This document shows, one piece after another, positions 11,004-21,711 of a stretch of 64,000 nucleotides of DNA. The DNA lies in contig NC_079499.1 of assembly GCF_030052815.1 (NCBI RefSeq), forward strand, positions 73,671,760 to 73,735,759, given 5' to 3'. Origin of the DNA: Hevea brasiliensis. Lineage: Eukaryota; Streptophyta; Magnoliopsida; Malpighiales; Euphorbiaceae. A model generated the notes under the pieces. The model was not told the origin of the DNA, did no database searches, and was given only the letters and a program-made list of their open reading frames with translations. A program made the translations under genes and the position numbers. Every line of letters starts with the position of its first letter. Position 1 is the stretch's first letter.

Positions 11004-12631
11004 GTATAGCCATTTGAACCATGGCTGCCGGATTAGACTCAACCTAGTTTTCTGGGCAATTTTTGGTCTGGCAGTTTTAGGTCACCAATTTTGGGTGGCC
11101 AAATGACTTGGTTAATGGCATAATTTTGGATTGTGTTATTCATGAAAGTTTTAGGCCTATGTCTAAACTATCCACTGGTAAAAGTTCAGGTTATTTTAAC
11201 CTGCCTAGCTCAAGTTATGACCAAATGAACAAACATTGTTCATTTGGTCAGTTTGTACAGAGGCAGACTGAGATTTTCCAAGTTTGATCAATTTGTTCAC
11301 TAGGTTTTGGTCACTTTTTGGCCATGCTTCCTAAATGAAAATTGTGTCATTTAGTGTATATTTTCATTCCCAATTGGTCTCATACCAATTCGACTTGTAA
11401 AATTTCATTTTTGGTCTCTCAAAGATAACTTGGTCATGCTGCCAGCAGCATGACCATACTCAATCCGAATTGGCTTGTGATTCCAACACTCCTAACACAC
11501 CTTATTAGGTCAAAAATGACCATTTCTCACTTTACATTAGGTCAAAGACATCATTTACCACTTCCTTACATTTTTTTGTCTCTAAACCCTAAGTCCAAAC
11601 CCTAACCACACTAAATTGTTGCTGGCCGAAATTCAGTTTGGTCCTCCACACATGTTTTTATTTCATTTTAAGTTTATTTACAAGTTAATCATACTATAAA
11701 TACAACTACTAAATCTCAAACTTTCAAATTGGTGTGCTTACCTCACTTGAATTTGAATTCTCTAATTTCCCTCTTCTTTTCTTCTTTTTTTGATGATCAA
11801 TCTCCTTCTCAAGTGACTAGAACAAGTTTTTATGAAGCAATTATAGGAGAAGTTGATGTTTAGTAAGGATTTCAAAGCTTGAGTGCAAGCTTTAATGGAG
11901 GAAAATTCATGGAGATGAGAGGGAGAGGGTTTCGGCTAACTTGAGGAAGATGAGAGAAATGATTTTTTTTTCTTTATTTTGGATATTTAACCTTTAATTG
12001 ACTTAGTCAAAATATTAAGTAAATAAAAATTATTTATGGCCTCATAGGTGATATCACCATGATGATGTCACTACCTTTTTACTTTTCTTTTTCTTTTTTT
12101 TTTCTATGTGTTTTTCTATTAGTTCTTTCATTTAATTCCCGACTCTGAAATTATCTTTTCTCTGATTTTATTTGACAGTTTGGTCAAGAGTCAGCTCTCG
12201 GGGTCAATTGACCAAATTGCCTTTCGCCGGTTCAACTCGGTTTGCAATTAATTCAATATTTCTTTCGGCTCCCTGACCTAATTATTTGACTAACTTAACA
12301 ATTCTTTTTCATGATTTTCTCTTTTGCACTGTGTTCATAATGGTCCTAAGGACCGCAGCATCACATTTTATGGTTCGAAATTTGAGTTTAAAATGACTTC
12401 GCAGTCCTTCCCGAGAAGGTCACCCATCGCTGTGACTCTCAGCTCGTTTAACTTCTTATGTTCTGTTTTTCTTGTTTATACTTAACTAATTGAACATTAC
12501 TAATTATTTGTGTTTATGGCTTCTCTAGTTGTCTTATGTATGGTTCTAATCCCCTTAATTGTCTGGACCGACACTAACACCGGTCATCGGAACAGTGAAA
12601 TATACCAGGCTATACAAATAGGGGTGTTACA
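11004..12631 (-). repeat. G2 3' LTR, 5' part (cut by G1)
   Basis: It matches the G2 5' LTR from about 23527 to 25250. The reverse strand begins TGTAACACCCC at 12631 after the PPT. Compared with the 5' LTR it lacks 103 bp (24146-24248 there), with TG microhomology at the joint. A perfect 13-bp hairpin is at 11219-11249. No coding sequence is seen. Confidence 0.9.
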
Positions 12632-12632
12632 A

Positions 12633-12646
12633 TTCTCCCCCCCTTA
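12633..12646 (-). other. G2 polypurine tract
   Basis: The reverse strand reads AAGGGGGGGGAGAA, ending two bases before the 3' LTR start at 12631. Confidence 0.8.
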
Positions 12647-12677
12647 AATAAATTTCGTCTCAAAATTTTACCTGGTA

Positions 12678-13985
12678 TCAATCTCTGAACAGCTGTGGGT
12701 GCTGTCTCCTCATGTCCTCCTCTCGTTCCCAAGTAGCCTCCTGGCCCGAATGATGGTTCCACAACACTTTTACCAATGGTATCTGCTTATTCCATAGCTG
12801 CTTCACCTCATAAGCTAGAATCTCTATGGGTTCTTCTTCATATGTGAGGTCTGGATTCACTTCAATTTCCTCTACTGCTAGTACATGAGATGGGTCTGAT
12901 CGATACCTCCTCAACATAGACACATGAAAGACATTATATATCTTCTCCAACTCTGGAGGTAGTGCCAAACGATAAGCCAAAGGACCCACTCTTTCCAGAA
13001 CCTCATATGGCCCGATAAAACGAGGACTCAGTTTCCTCTTTCTGCCGAATATCATAATTCTCTTCCAAGGAGAAACCTTGAGGAAAACTTTCTCACCCAC
13101 TGCATACTCAATATCCCTTCTTTTCAAATCAATGTAGGACTTCTGCCGGTCTGATGCAGACTTAAGTCGATCTCTAATCACCTGATCTTCTCCTCAGTTT
13201 GCTGAACAATTTCGGGTCCAATCATCTTTCTTTCACGCACGTTATCCCAACACAACGAGGTTTTACATTTTTTGCCATACAACGCTTCATATGGAGGCAT
13301 CCCAATGCTTGATTGATAGCTATTGTTGTAAGCAAACTAAATCAAAGGAAAGTGTGTGTCCCAACTGCCCTCAAATTCAATCACACAAGCCCGTAGCATG
13401 TCCTCTAAGATTTGAATTACCCTCTCAGATTGGCCATCTGTCTGTGGGTGGAATGTAGTACTGAAGTTCAATCTAGTTCCTAGGGCTCTCTGAAGACTAC
13501 CCCAGAATCTAAAAGTAAACCTCAGATCTCTGTCTGATACGATGGATACTGGCACTCCATGTCGTCTCACAATCTCATCAATGTACAACTTGGCCAATCT
13601 TTCTAAACTGTAGTCCATCTGAACGGGCAAAAAATGAGTAGACTTAGTCAGTCTGTCAACAATGACCCAAACTGCATCATGACTCTTCTGTGTCCTCAGA
13701 AGTCCCATCACAAAGTCCATTATTATTCTCTCTCATTTCCATTCTGGTACTGGTAGTGGATGTAACAACCCAGCAGGTACTTGATGCTCTGCCTTCACTT
13801 GCTGACAAGTTAGGCGTTTAGAAACAGACTCTGCCACATCTCTTTTCATACCCATCCACTAGTAATGCTCCTTTAGCCCTCTATACATTTTTGTGCCACC
13901 AGGATGCATGACAAAAGGAGACTCATGTGGTTCCTTCAAAATGATCTGCCTAAAATCAACATCATTAGGAATACATATTCTACCC
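12678..13985 (-). pseudogene. G2 integrase with chromodomain-like C-terminus, broken
   Basis: Reading leftwards, the zinc-binding region (about 13990-13800) has HESPFVMHPGGTKM but one cysteine is arginine (RLTCQQV), and a stop replaces the tryptophan codon after LKEHY. The catalytic core lies at 13720-13337 with all three acidic residues visible: MDFVMG, SDRDLRF and [13 protein letters not shown] replaces a glutamate before FAYNN (near 13335), and a 1-bp deletion near 13182 shifts the frame. The C-terminal frame (13181-12678) is open and ends in LVKVLWNHHSGQEATWE and QHPQLFRD, the chromodomain-like tail. It would insert element DNA into host chromatin; as it stands it is broken. Confidence 0.87.
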
Positions 13986-14852
13986 TGGTAGTAGTAGACC
14001 ATCATCTCTGATTGAGAATCCTGGTTTCTTGCCCTGCCGGACTTCTTCCAATAGCTTCTGATACCTTTCATCATTCTGAGCAGCCATTCTGATCTGATCA
14101 ATCAACACTGGCTGTACATGCCATGCAACTGCTATTTGCCCCTCATCATTAATCTCTAAGCTGGCATGTAATAATCTCAACTCATGTACCATAGACAAAG
14201 GAGTAACCCGTAGACTTGCTTTAGTCTTGCTACTTAAGGCATCAGCCATAACATTAGCTTTCCCTGACTGATAGTCTATCAGACAATCATAGTCTTTTAT
14301 TAACTCTAACCATCTCCTCTGTCTCAAATTCAACTCTTTTTGGGTGCCCAAATACTTCGAACTCTTATGATCTGTGTAGATGTAACACTTTTCCCCATAC
14401 AAATAGTGTCTCCAGATCTTAAGAGCAAACACAATTGCTGCAAGCTCCAAATCATGTGTTGGATAATTCCTCTCATGTGGTTTTAGCTGGCGTGATGCAT
14501 AGGCAATGACATTTCGATCTTGCATCAATACACAGCCTAACCCATTGTGAGAAGTATCACTATAAACTGTGTATTCTTTACCCGGAGTAGGTAAAGTAAG
14601 AACTGGAGCTTCAGTCAAACATTTCTTCAATTTATCAAAACTCTGTTGGCATTTATCCGTCCACTGAAATTTCACATCTTTTCTAAGCAGCTTGGTCAGC
14701 GGAGATGCCAGCATGGAAAATCCCTTCACAAATCTACGGTAGTATCCAGTTAAACCCAGAAACTGCGAATCTCTGTGATATTTCTGGGTGGCCTCCAATT
14801 AAGGACAGCTTTAATCTTACTTGGATCTACCTTAATTCCCTCTTCTGATACT
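13986..14852 (-). pseudogene. G2 RNase H and RT thumb, broken
   Basis: Long open frame leftwards from 14798 with [60 protein letters not shown] and YIYTDHK, giving RT thumb and RNase H, followed by the linker toward integrase. The part at 14852-14760, [18 protein letters not shown]..., lies in another frame because of a 1-bp deletion in the codons for RSFLGL. The region is joined to the RT fragment across the solo LTR inserted at 14858-19045. Confidence 0.88.
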
Positions 14853-17803
14853 ACATGTGTAACACCCCTATGTTCGGTAATGCGTTCTACTATTCCGGTG
14901 ACCAGTGTTGTTCGGACAGCTAGGATGCCTAGAACTACACTTCGATATGAGTGAGGAGACATAAAATAATGAAATATAAGAGAAGAAAACACAAGAAAAA
15001 CAAAGGAAAAATAATAGCAAAGAAATGTAACCAAGTTAAGCAAGCCGAGAACCCTAGCGATGGGTGACCGCACCGGGAAGTCACGGCGTGGACCGTTGAC
15101 TAGCCCTGGATCGTGGGGAATCCTGGAAAATATTTTTAGAAATTAAATAGACCCCTATTGAAGTATAAATATCATTAGAAATATTAAATAAGAATTAAAT
15201 AATTAGTACAAAGAAAAGTGGGAAATCGAAAAACGGACAAAACCCGGTGTTATCGAAAAATCAGGAATGCAACCCGAATAGGGGCATTGTGGTCATTTGA
15301 CATCCCGAGTTGTCTTTTGACCTAAATGTCCATTAAAAATAAATAATATTACACTTGGAAAATATAATGAAAAATTAATTTAGGGGTACTTAATGTAAAT
15401 AGCAAAAATGGGAAGCTTAATGTGGGAAAATGAAATTTTAGATTAAACTAATAATTTATTTTGACATAGTGCTCCACTAATTCATGAAAGTGGACCACTA
15501 CCACTTCATTTGGACAGTAGATCATCTTCTTCCTCACTTCTCTAAGAACCAGTCAAATTTCTCCCAAGAAAATCCACCATTGACGTCCATTTGAAAGCTT
15601 CATGCATGCTTAATTTAAGCTTCATTCTTGGCACCTTTTTTCACTAAAAGTTGTCTATACACCTTGGGCAGTAGATAGACAGCAAGAAGACCAAGTTTTG
15701 GAGAGATTTTGAAGAATTTCCAAAGTGGTAAGTTTGTATTTTTGGGTTATTGCTTCATTAAAGTTAGTAGGAATGTTATGGGTGTTTGATTTATGAAGAA
15801 ATTTTTGAGTTTTGATGTTGAATGGGAATGTGCACTTTTGGCAGCCATGGAAGCACCTTGAAGGCAGTTTATTTGTGCTTGTAAATGGTGAATTAAATGA
15901 TTGATTAAATGTATATTGTGTAGGAAATTGTTGGGTGATGTATACTTAGTATATGTAAATGTAAAATGAGATTTAAAGCTTGGAAAGTAATGGAATGTAA
16001 GTGTACCATTGTGGCAGTTTGTTAGCTCTTGAAGAATGCTAGAATTCATGCTTGGTTTATGGAATAATGATGTTAAAATGTGTTGGTTGTTATGGCAGTT
16101 TGAGTGCATGAATGATGGTGTGAAGTTTGACATGTAAATGAGCATGAATTGGTGATTGAATTGTTGTAAATTGAGTTGGACAAATTCTGCACTTGTTGGT
16201 GCACATTGAATGTAATTGTAAGCTGCCAAAATGACCTATAAAATGTTGTAAATTATGTTTAGGTTGTGGTACAACCAGAATTGGTTTAAATGTTAAGTTT
16301 GGTGAGTGTTAAAAGTGATGCTTGATGTGTATGCAAGAATTTCAATAAGGCAGTTTGAGTTTTAGGCCTAGAACTTTAATTGTGTGGCTCCAATTGGTAT
16401 GAGACCAATTGGAGGTGAAACTAGGCACAAAATGTGCCAACTTTCAAGAAGAAAGCTTACCAAAATTCTGCTTGCAAGGTAGCTTAAAAAATGACCAAAT
16501 CCGGATTAAGTGCAAATGAGGCCTGAAAATTTACCATTTGGTCAGCAGTTAGTGTTTAGGTCATAACTCACTCAAAACAGGTCCAATTGACCTGAAATTT
16601 TAACCATGAATAGTTAAGACCCATACCTACAAGTCTTATGAAGACACCAAAGCTCAGAAATGACCATACATAAGTCAAACAGCTTGCACAATTTCGGGTC
16701 CAAAAACTGGCCGAACCTAAAATGACCTAAAGTGACCTAAAATGACCAATTTTGGTGCAATTTGACCAGCAATAGTAAAATGACCATAACTTGGTCTACA
16801 TAACTCAGAATGACCTAAAATTTTTCCCCGCGTTCCATAAGACATAGATCTACAAGTTTATAGTTTTGACCGAAACCCGAAAACCGAGGGAACTAGGTCG
16901 TCCGGCTAGGTTAAACTAGTATCCTGGAATCCAGCAAATTGCAAGAAAATGCAGTATACACTGAAATGAACTTGGTAAAATGTACCAACCCTAAAAGACT
17001 ATCGAATGTGACATGTTAGTAACATTAAAACCTAATTTACCTAGAATGAATCGAGGGTCGACATATTAGATTGATTAAGCAAATAATAGCATTCAGTGAA
17101 TTATTTATCAAACATTATCGTTAGAGACAGTTTAATTAAGTACTGAAACACTTCAAATTGTGTTTCTCAGTTAGCAAAGACTCAGGGAGAGGGAAGGAAA
17201 CACTGAGTCAAGAGCAAGAGACAGTTATCAGAGGTTTGTGCACAGCTAGTTTTTAACTGATTTTGTTTTGAATATTTCATATGATTAAATGACATATTTT
17301 CTTATGTATTATGTTTAACAAGCATTGGATTTAATTCAATAATTATTGGAATTGTTATAGTATGTATGAATTTAACTTTGTGAAATGGTATTTCCATAAG
17401 TATTAAGCATTGTTATGGATTGAATAAATTATGTTTTGGAAAATTGTGATAGAACATGTTTTGAATTATGATGGTAATTTTCATGGAAAAATGCAAATTT
17501 ATGATTTGAATTGTGATGAGCATAAAAATTATTGGATATTGAAATTGACTTTGAATCGAATTATATTGTGATTTATGCTCACTAAAAGGATTGTGATATT
17601 GTTTTATATCTCACTATAGATGCTTGACTAGGTTATTACCCGTCTCTCTCATTTGTTGAGAAGACAATGGAGTTAGTTGTATTTTGATTACCATGGTACG
17701 TGCACAGGCTTAGATTTTCCTCTGATTTGAGGTTAGATCTAAGTTTATTTTATCGTTATGGCCCTTGCGGAAGATTCATTATTGTGATGGTACTGTGCAC
17801 GAT

Positions 17804-17873
17804 GATTCGACCTCCCCGACCAGAGGGAGTTAGAATCCGATTCGACCTCCCCGACCATAGGGAGTTAGAATCA
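17804..17873. repeat. 35-bp direct duplication
   Basis: The segment beginning GATTCGACCTCCCCGACCA at 17804 is repeated from 17839 with one clear change (AGAGGG to ATAGGG). Confidence 0.9.
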
Positions 17874-17914
17874 CCCCGAAGATGGCCCTTTCGGATTAGT
17901 CTTGCATAGTTAGT

Positions 17915-18087
17915 GAGATAAATAATGGTTTTTGAGATATAGAATGATTTTTGAGATACATAATGGTTTTTGAGATACATAATGATTTTTGAGATACATA
18001 ATGGTTTTTGAGATACAGAATGATTTTTGAGATAAAGATTGATTTTTGAGATACATAATGATTTTTGAGATACAGAATGGCTTTTGA
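17915..18087. repeat. 19-bp minisatellite in LTR
   Basis: About nine degenerate copies of a unit like GAGATACATAATGATTTTT. Its reverse-strand translation gives a repetitive 66-residue open frame that has no sign of being a gene. Confidence 0.88.
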
Positions 18088-18331
18088 ATGGTAAAGAATT
18101 GTGATTTCAATTATGGTTTATGTATAATTGATTTTGCTGGAATTACTTAAATGGTTAGTCATGATTTGATAAATTGAATTTTGTGATCAAAGTCATTTAT
18201 ACAAATGATTTACATTATTGACAGTGAATATTTTGAGTTTTGGAATTGATGAGTATTCAGATTTCCAAATTATTTACTGTAAATTTTGTCAATGTATATT
18301 GTACTATGTTTTAAATTATAGTTGTGCACCA

Positions 18332-18374
18332 CTGAGTTCACCACTCAGCGATAGCTTTGTATGCTGTCGCAGGT
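18332..18374 (+). promoter_or_regulatory. Double hairpin of the gypsy LTR, subfamily 2 version, followed by CAGGT
   Basis: Stem 1 is CTGAGT (18332-18337) with ACTCAG (18343-18348). Stem 2 is CGATAGC (18349-18355) with GCTGTCG (18363-18369), one G-U pair. CAGGTAA follows. The same arrangement occurs in the LTRs near 22425 (reverse), 26254, 33429 (reverse) and 60321 (reverse). A conserved RNA structure is inferred; the role is unknown. Confidence 0.65.
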
Positions 18375-18807
18375 AAAAAGAGCATAGAGCAGTGAATAAG
18401 TTTCTTTGAAGACAGATTCAGATCAGCTCCAGGTATATCATAGGTATACCCATGTACATAGGTTTTGATGTATGCATGTAATAATATGTATGTAAATTAT
18501 TTAAGCAGTTGTATAAAAACTCTTGTAAAATATTTTGGTATGTAATTAAATGTAAATTATTGTAAATATAAAGTTGAGATTTCATTTACTTGAATAGTTT
18601 TGTATTATAAATTTTGAGTCTTGTAATCAATGAAATGTTTCTTTATGATGAGAGTAGTTTGAAAATGAATTGATTGTTTATTGAGAATTGAATTGTGAAT
18701 TGAAATGAAGTTATTGAAGTTGTATTTGAGAAAACATATTGGGAGCATTTTCTTTTGTAGGATTGAAAAACTGTTTTCTCAAAATACAGCTGGCACTTTG
18801 CCGAAAT

Positions 18808-18812
<5 letters not shown>

Positions 18813-18893
<81 letters not shown>
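18813..18893. repeat. (AT)n microsatellite, about 81 bp
   Basis: An uninterrupted AT run near the end of the solo LTR. It explains the isoleucine/tyrosine-rich open frame on the reverse strand, which is not a gene. Confidence 0.97.
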
Positions 18894-18894
<1 letters not shown>

Positions 18895-19050
18895 CACCAG
18901 ATTTTAACCAATGATTTAAATTTCACGAAAATTGTTTTAAAATCCCTTGTAGTATATCTAATGGGTTATCGGTAGGCGAAGTACGGTAATTCATTAGGTG
19001 TACTACGGGATCATGTTGCATCTTACAAGGGAGTAGGGTGTGACAACATG

Positions 19051-19760
19051 CCCTAAGAAAGATATTTCCTTCAGCCAAAATTCACACTTCAACAATTTGG
19101 CATATAATTGTTTCTCCCTCAAAGTTTGCAATACAATCCACAGGTGTCTATCATGCTCTTCTGTATTCCTCGAATAGACCAATATATCATCTATGAATAC
19201 CACAACAAACTGACCGAGGTATGGTCTGAAGATAGTGTTCATCAGATCCATAAGAGCAGCCGGAGCATTAGTTAACCCGAATGGCATGACTAAGAACTCA
19301 TAATGGCCATAGCGGGTTCTGAAGGCAGTTTTAAAAATACTCTGCTCTTGTACTTTCAGCTGATAATAACCTGATCTCATGTCAAATTTGGAGAATACAG
19401 CTGCACCCTTCAACTGATCAAATAAGTCATCAATGCGGGGTAATGGATATCTATTCTTTATTGTCACCTTATTCAACTGTCGATAGTCAATACACAAGTG
19501 GAGAGTGCCATTTTTCTTCTTTACAAACAACACTGGCGCTCCCCAAGATGACACACTAGGGAGGATAAAGCCCTTGTCAAGCAATTCTTGCAACTACACT
19601 TTCAACTCTTTCAATTTTGCAGGTGCCATTCTATATGGCGTCATGGAGATTGGGTCCACACCAGGCATAACATCAATCTCAAACTGCACCTCTCTTTCTG
19701 GAGGTAATCCTGACAATTCATTAGGAAACACATCCAAAAAGTCACATACAGCAGGGATGT
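19051..19760 (-). pseudogene. G2 reverse transcriptase, N-terminal and palm part, broken
   Basis: Reading leftwards, [19 protein letters not shown] is followed by a TAG replacing glutamine at 19594-19596 (...KELKV*LQELL). From there the frame is open to the inserted solo [57 protein letters not shown] and [13 protein letters not shown], with both catalytic aspartates present, then [13 protein letters not shown] at the break. The rest of RT follows beyond the insertion at 14852. Confidence 0.9.
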
Positions 19761-20290
19761 CCCTCAGTGCTGGGCTCCCCACTTGGGTATCTATCACATG
19801 TGCCAAGTATGCTTTACACCCCTTTTTGATCATCCTTCTAGCTAGTGCAGCCGAAATGATGTTTGATGGCAGTAAATGCCTCTCCCCATGTATTACCACA
19901 TCACCGTACAAAGGGAGACCAAAAGTGACTATCTTCAATCTACAGTCAATCATGGCGTGATGCCTGGCTAACCAATCCATGCCCAAGATGATATCATAAT
20001 CTCTGAAGGGCATTTCAATCAAATCTGATAGAAAAACATGTCCTTAGATCACCAAAGGACAGTCCCTATAAATTCTATTGACCCGGACCTCTTGTCCTAA
20101 TGGACTAGTTACTAGCACTTCAAAACCCATTTGCACACATGGAACAGCAAGTGAACTGACTATGCTAGCACTAACATATGAATGGGTTGAACTCGGATCA
20201 AACAACACAAATACTTCTTGATCAGAGATAGAAAATGTACCGGCTGCCACATCAGAAGTCTCAGCCTCTTCTCGCTGTCTCATTGTGTAG
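19761..20290 (-). pseudogene. G2 aspartic protease, broken
   Basis: Two open frames separated by a TAA at 20044-20046, where a CAA codon is expected. The right part carries VLFDPSSTHSYVSASI, the active-site region, in which the glycine usual in this family is serine. The left part carries FRDYDIILGMDWLARHHA, a conserved protease motif of plant gypsy elements, and leads into RT in the same frame. It would cut the Gag-Pol polyprotein. Confidence 0.85.
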
Positions 20291-21524
20291 ATTCTGGCTG
20301 AAGCACTTCCTTGTCTTGGCCCGACCAACCGTGCATTGCTCGATCTGATTGCCTCTACCTCTGCCTCTTCCTCTACCAACTTATTGTGAACCTCTGGGAG
20401 CAGGACTCTGAATAGATCCCTAGGCAGTAGTAGGAGCTGGATCATATCTCGGAGCACTAGTGCAGTCTTTAGCTATATGGCCCTTGCCTCCATAGTTAAA
20501 GTAGGCTCCAGTGGCCTAATAACATTCCCCCCCCCATGAATCTTGCCACAAGTCTCACAGGGGCAGGCAGAATGTGAACCCCTGCACGACTGCTGCCCAG
20601 ACCTTGGGGGTCTCTGTCCAGAAAATCTGCCCCTACCAAATCTTCCACCTCGACCCCTGCTGGGTCCACTAAATTTCTTCTTCTTCCCAGAAGTCCCACC
20701 AGAACTCGTTCAACTGATTTTTCCCCCTTATCTTTCTCTGATTTCTCAGCTTTCTCTGATTTTTCTTTTATTGGGGTCGCCTCTGATTCAATCCTTTCTA
20801 GCTCAAGTGCTTGAGACATGAGTTCTGAAAAATTGCTGTGTCTGAACCCCACTACTTGCATTCTCAAACTAGGCTTCAAACCAGTCTCAAATCTCTTGCA
20901 TCTTGCCTTGCTGGTAGTAAGGAGACTCCCTGAATAATGCCTTAAGTGGGAGAACTCCCTCTCATACTCTGCCACTGTTCTGTTGCCTTGTTTTAGACTT
21001 AGAAACTGTTGTAACTTCTGATCCACATATGCGTCTGGGAGGTATTTCTGTTTGAACTCTCTGAGAAAGTCATCCCAGGTCAGTACTGGTGGTTCAGCTA
21101 GGCTGTGGGGGATGGTCTTCCACCAATCATACGCATCCCCTTGTAGTAGAGACACAGAGTATTCAAACTTAAGTTCATCTTGGCAGTGCAGCTTCTTAAA
21201 TAATCTATCCATTCTTTCAAGCCATTGCTCTGCCTCTAAAGGGTCCACTGTACCCTTAAATTCTGTAGCCCCATACTTCAGTAATTTATCATACTATCTG
21301 GCTGGAGGCAGTGGTTGTGCCACAGGTGTCTGGGGTGGAGCTTGAGCAGGCATACCCCCAGCCATTTGTTGAAACATTGTAGCCATCTGCTGTGCGAACT
21401 GTGCAGGGAACTGTGGCATCTGTGAGGCTGGTGCTACTGATCCACTGACATTCTGTAAAGCTACGGCTTCCCCTTGTGCCTCAGCTTCAACAGATTGCTC
21501 AACTGAGCAATCCCCTTCTTCCAT
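20291..21524 (-). pseudogene. G2 gag, broken
   Basis: The ATG at 21524 gives MEEGDCSVEQSVEAEAQGEA, matching the G3 gag start. A TAG at 21294-21296 (glutamine codon in G3) interrupts it; the frame then runs to 20496 with EQWLERMDRLFKKLHC and SVSLLQGDAYDWWKTIPHSL, the capsid region. Lysine- and glutamate-rich and basic stretches follow. The CCHC knuckle is decayed: cysteines are tyrosines in AYFNYGGKGHIAKDC near 20480-20520, and a run of nine or ten C near 20526 goes with a frame change. Gag would form the particle shell. Confidence 0.87.
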
Positions 21525-21691
21525 TTCAGTCTGAAGTTGGGGTATCTCATGAACAAGTAACACATGGAGATTTCCCTCCGTAGTTCATATTTATGATGTA
21601 ATGCACTGTATGTAACAAATATGGACATTGAGCAGTTATACTTAACAAGGAAAGACACAAATTCTCAAGTTAAAACATACTTCAAAAATTT

Positions 21692-21703
21692 ACTCTGATA
21701 CCC
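21692..21703 (-). other. G2 primer binding site
   Basis: The reverse strand reads GGGTATCAGAGT just downstream of the 5' LTR, close to the initiator-Met tRNA complement TGGTATCAGAG. Confidence 0.8.
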
Positions 21704-21711
21704 CTAAAATA

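Larger units (their letters stand above)
14858..19045 (+). mobile_element. Solo gypsy LTR (subfamily 2a), plus orientation, TSD ACATG
   Basis: 4188 bp from TGTAACACCCC to GGTGTGACA, flanked by ACATG at 14853-14857 and 19046-19050. It splits the G2 RT gene between the palm and thumb. Its start and end match the LTR of G3 and the solo LTR at 59719-63564. It holds no gene. Inside are a 35-bp duplication (17804), a 19-bp minisatellite (about 17915), a long AT microsatellite (18813-18893), the double hairpin (18332-18369) and a terminal inverted-repeat stem near 18940-19013. Confidence 0.93.

Noticed and set aside
15747..16229. 160-residue reverse-strand ORF in the solo LTR
   Set aside because: AT-rich, low-complexity composition; the related LTR region near 62100-62640 does not keep the frame, so chance openness is likely.
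17756..18110. Repetitive reverse-strand ORFs with YLKNHYVSQK-like units
   Set aside because: They are the translation of the 19-bp minisatellite and the 35-bp duplication in an LTR, not conserved in siblings.
18643..18897. 84-residue reverse-strand ORF rich in isoleucine and tyrosine
   Set aside because: It is the translation of the AT microsatellite in the solo LTR; no start context or homolog among sibling LTRs.
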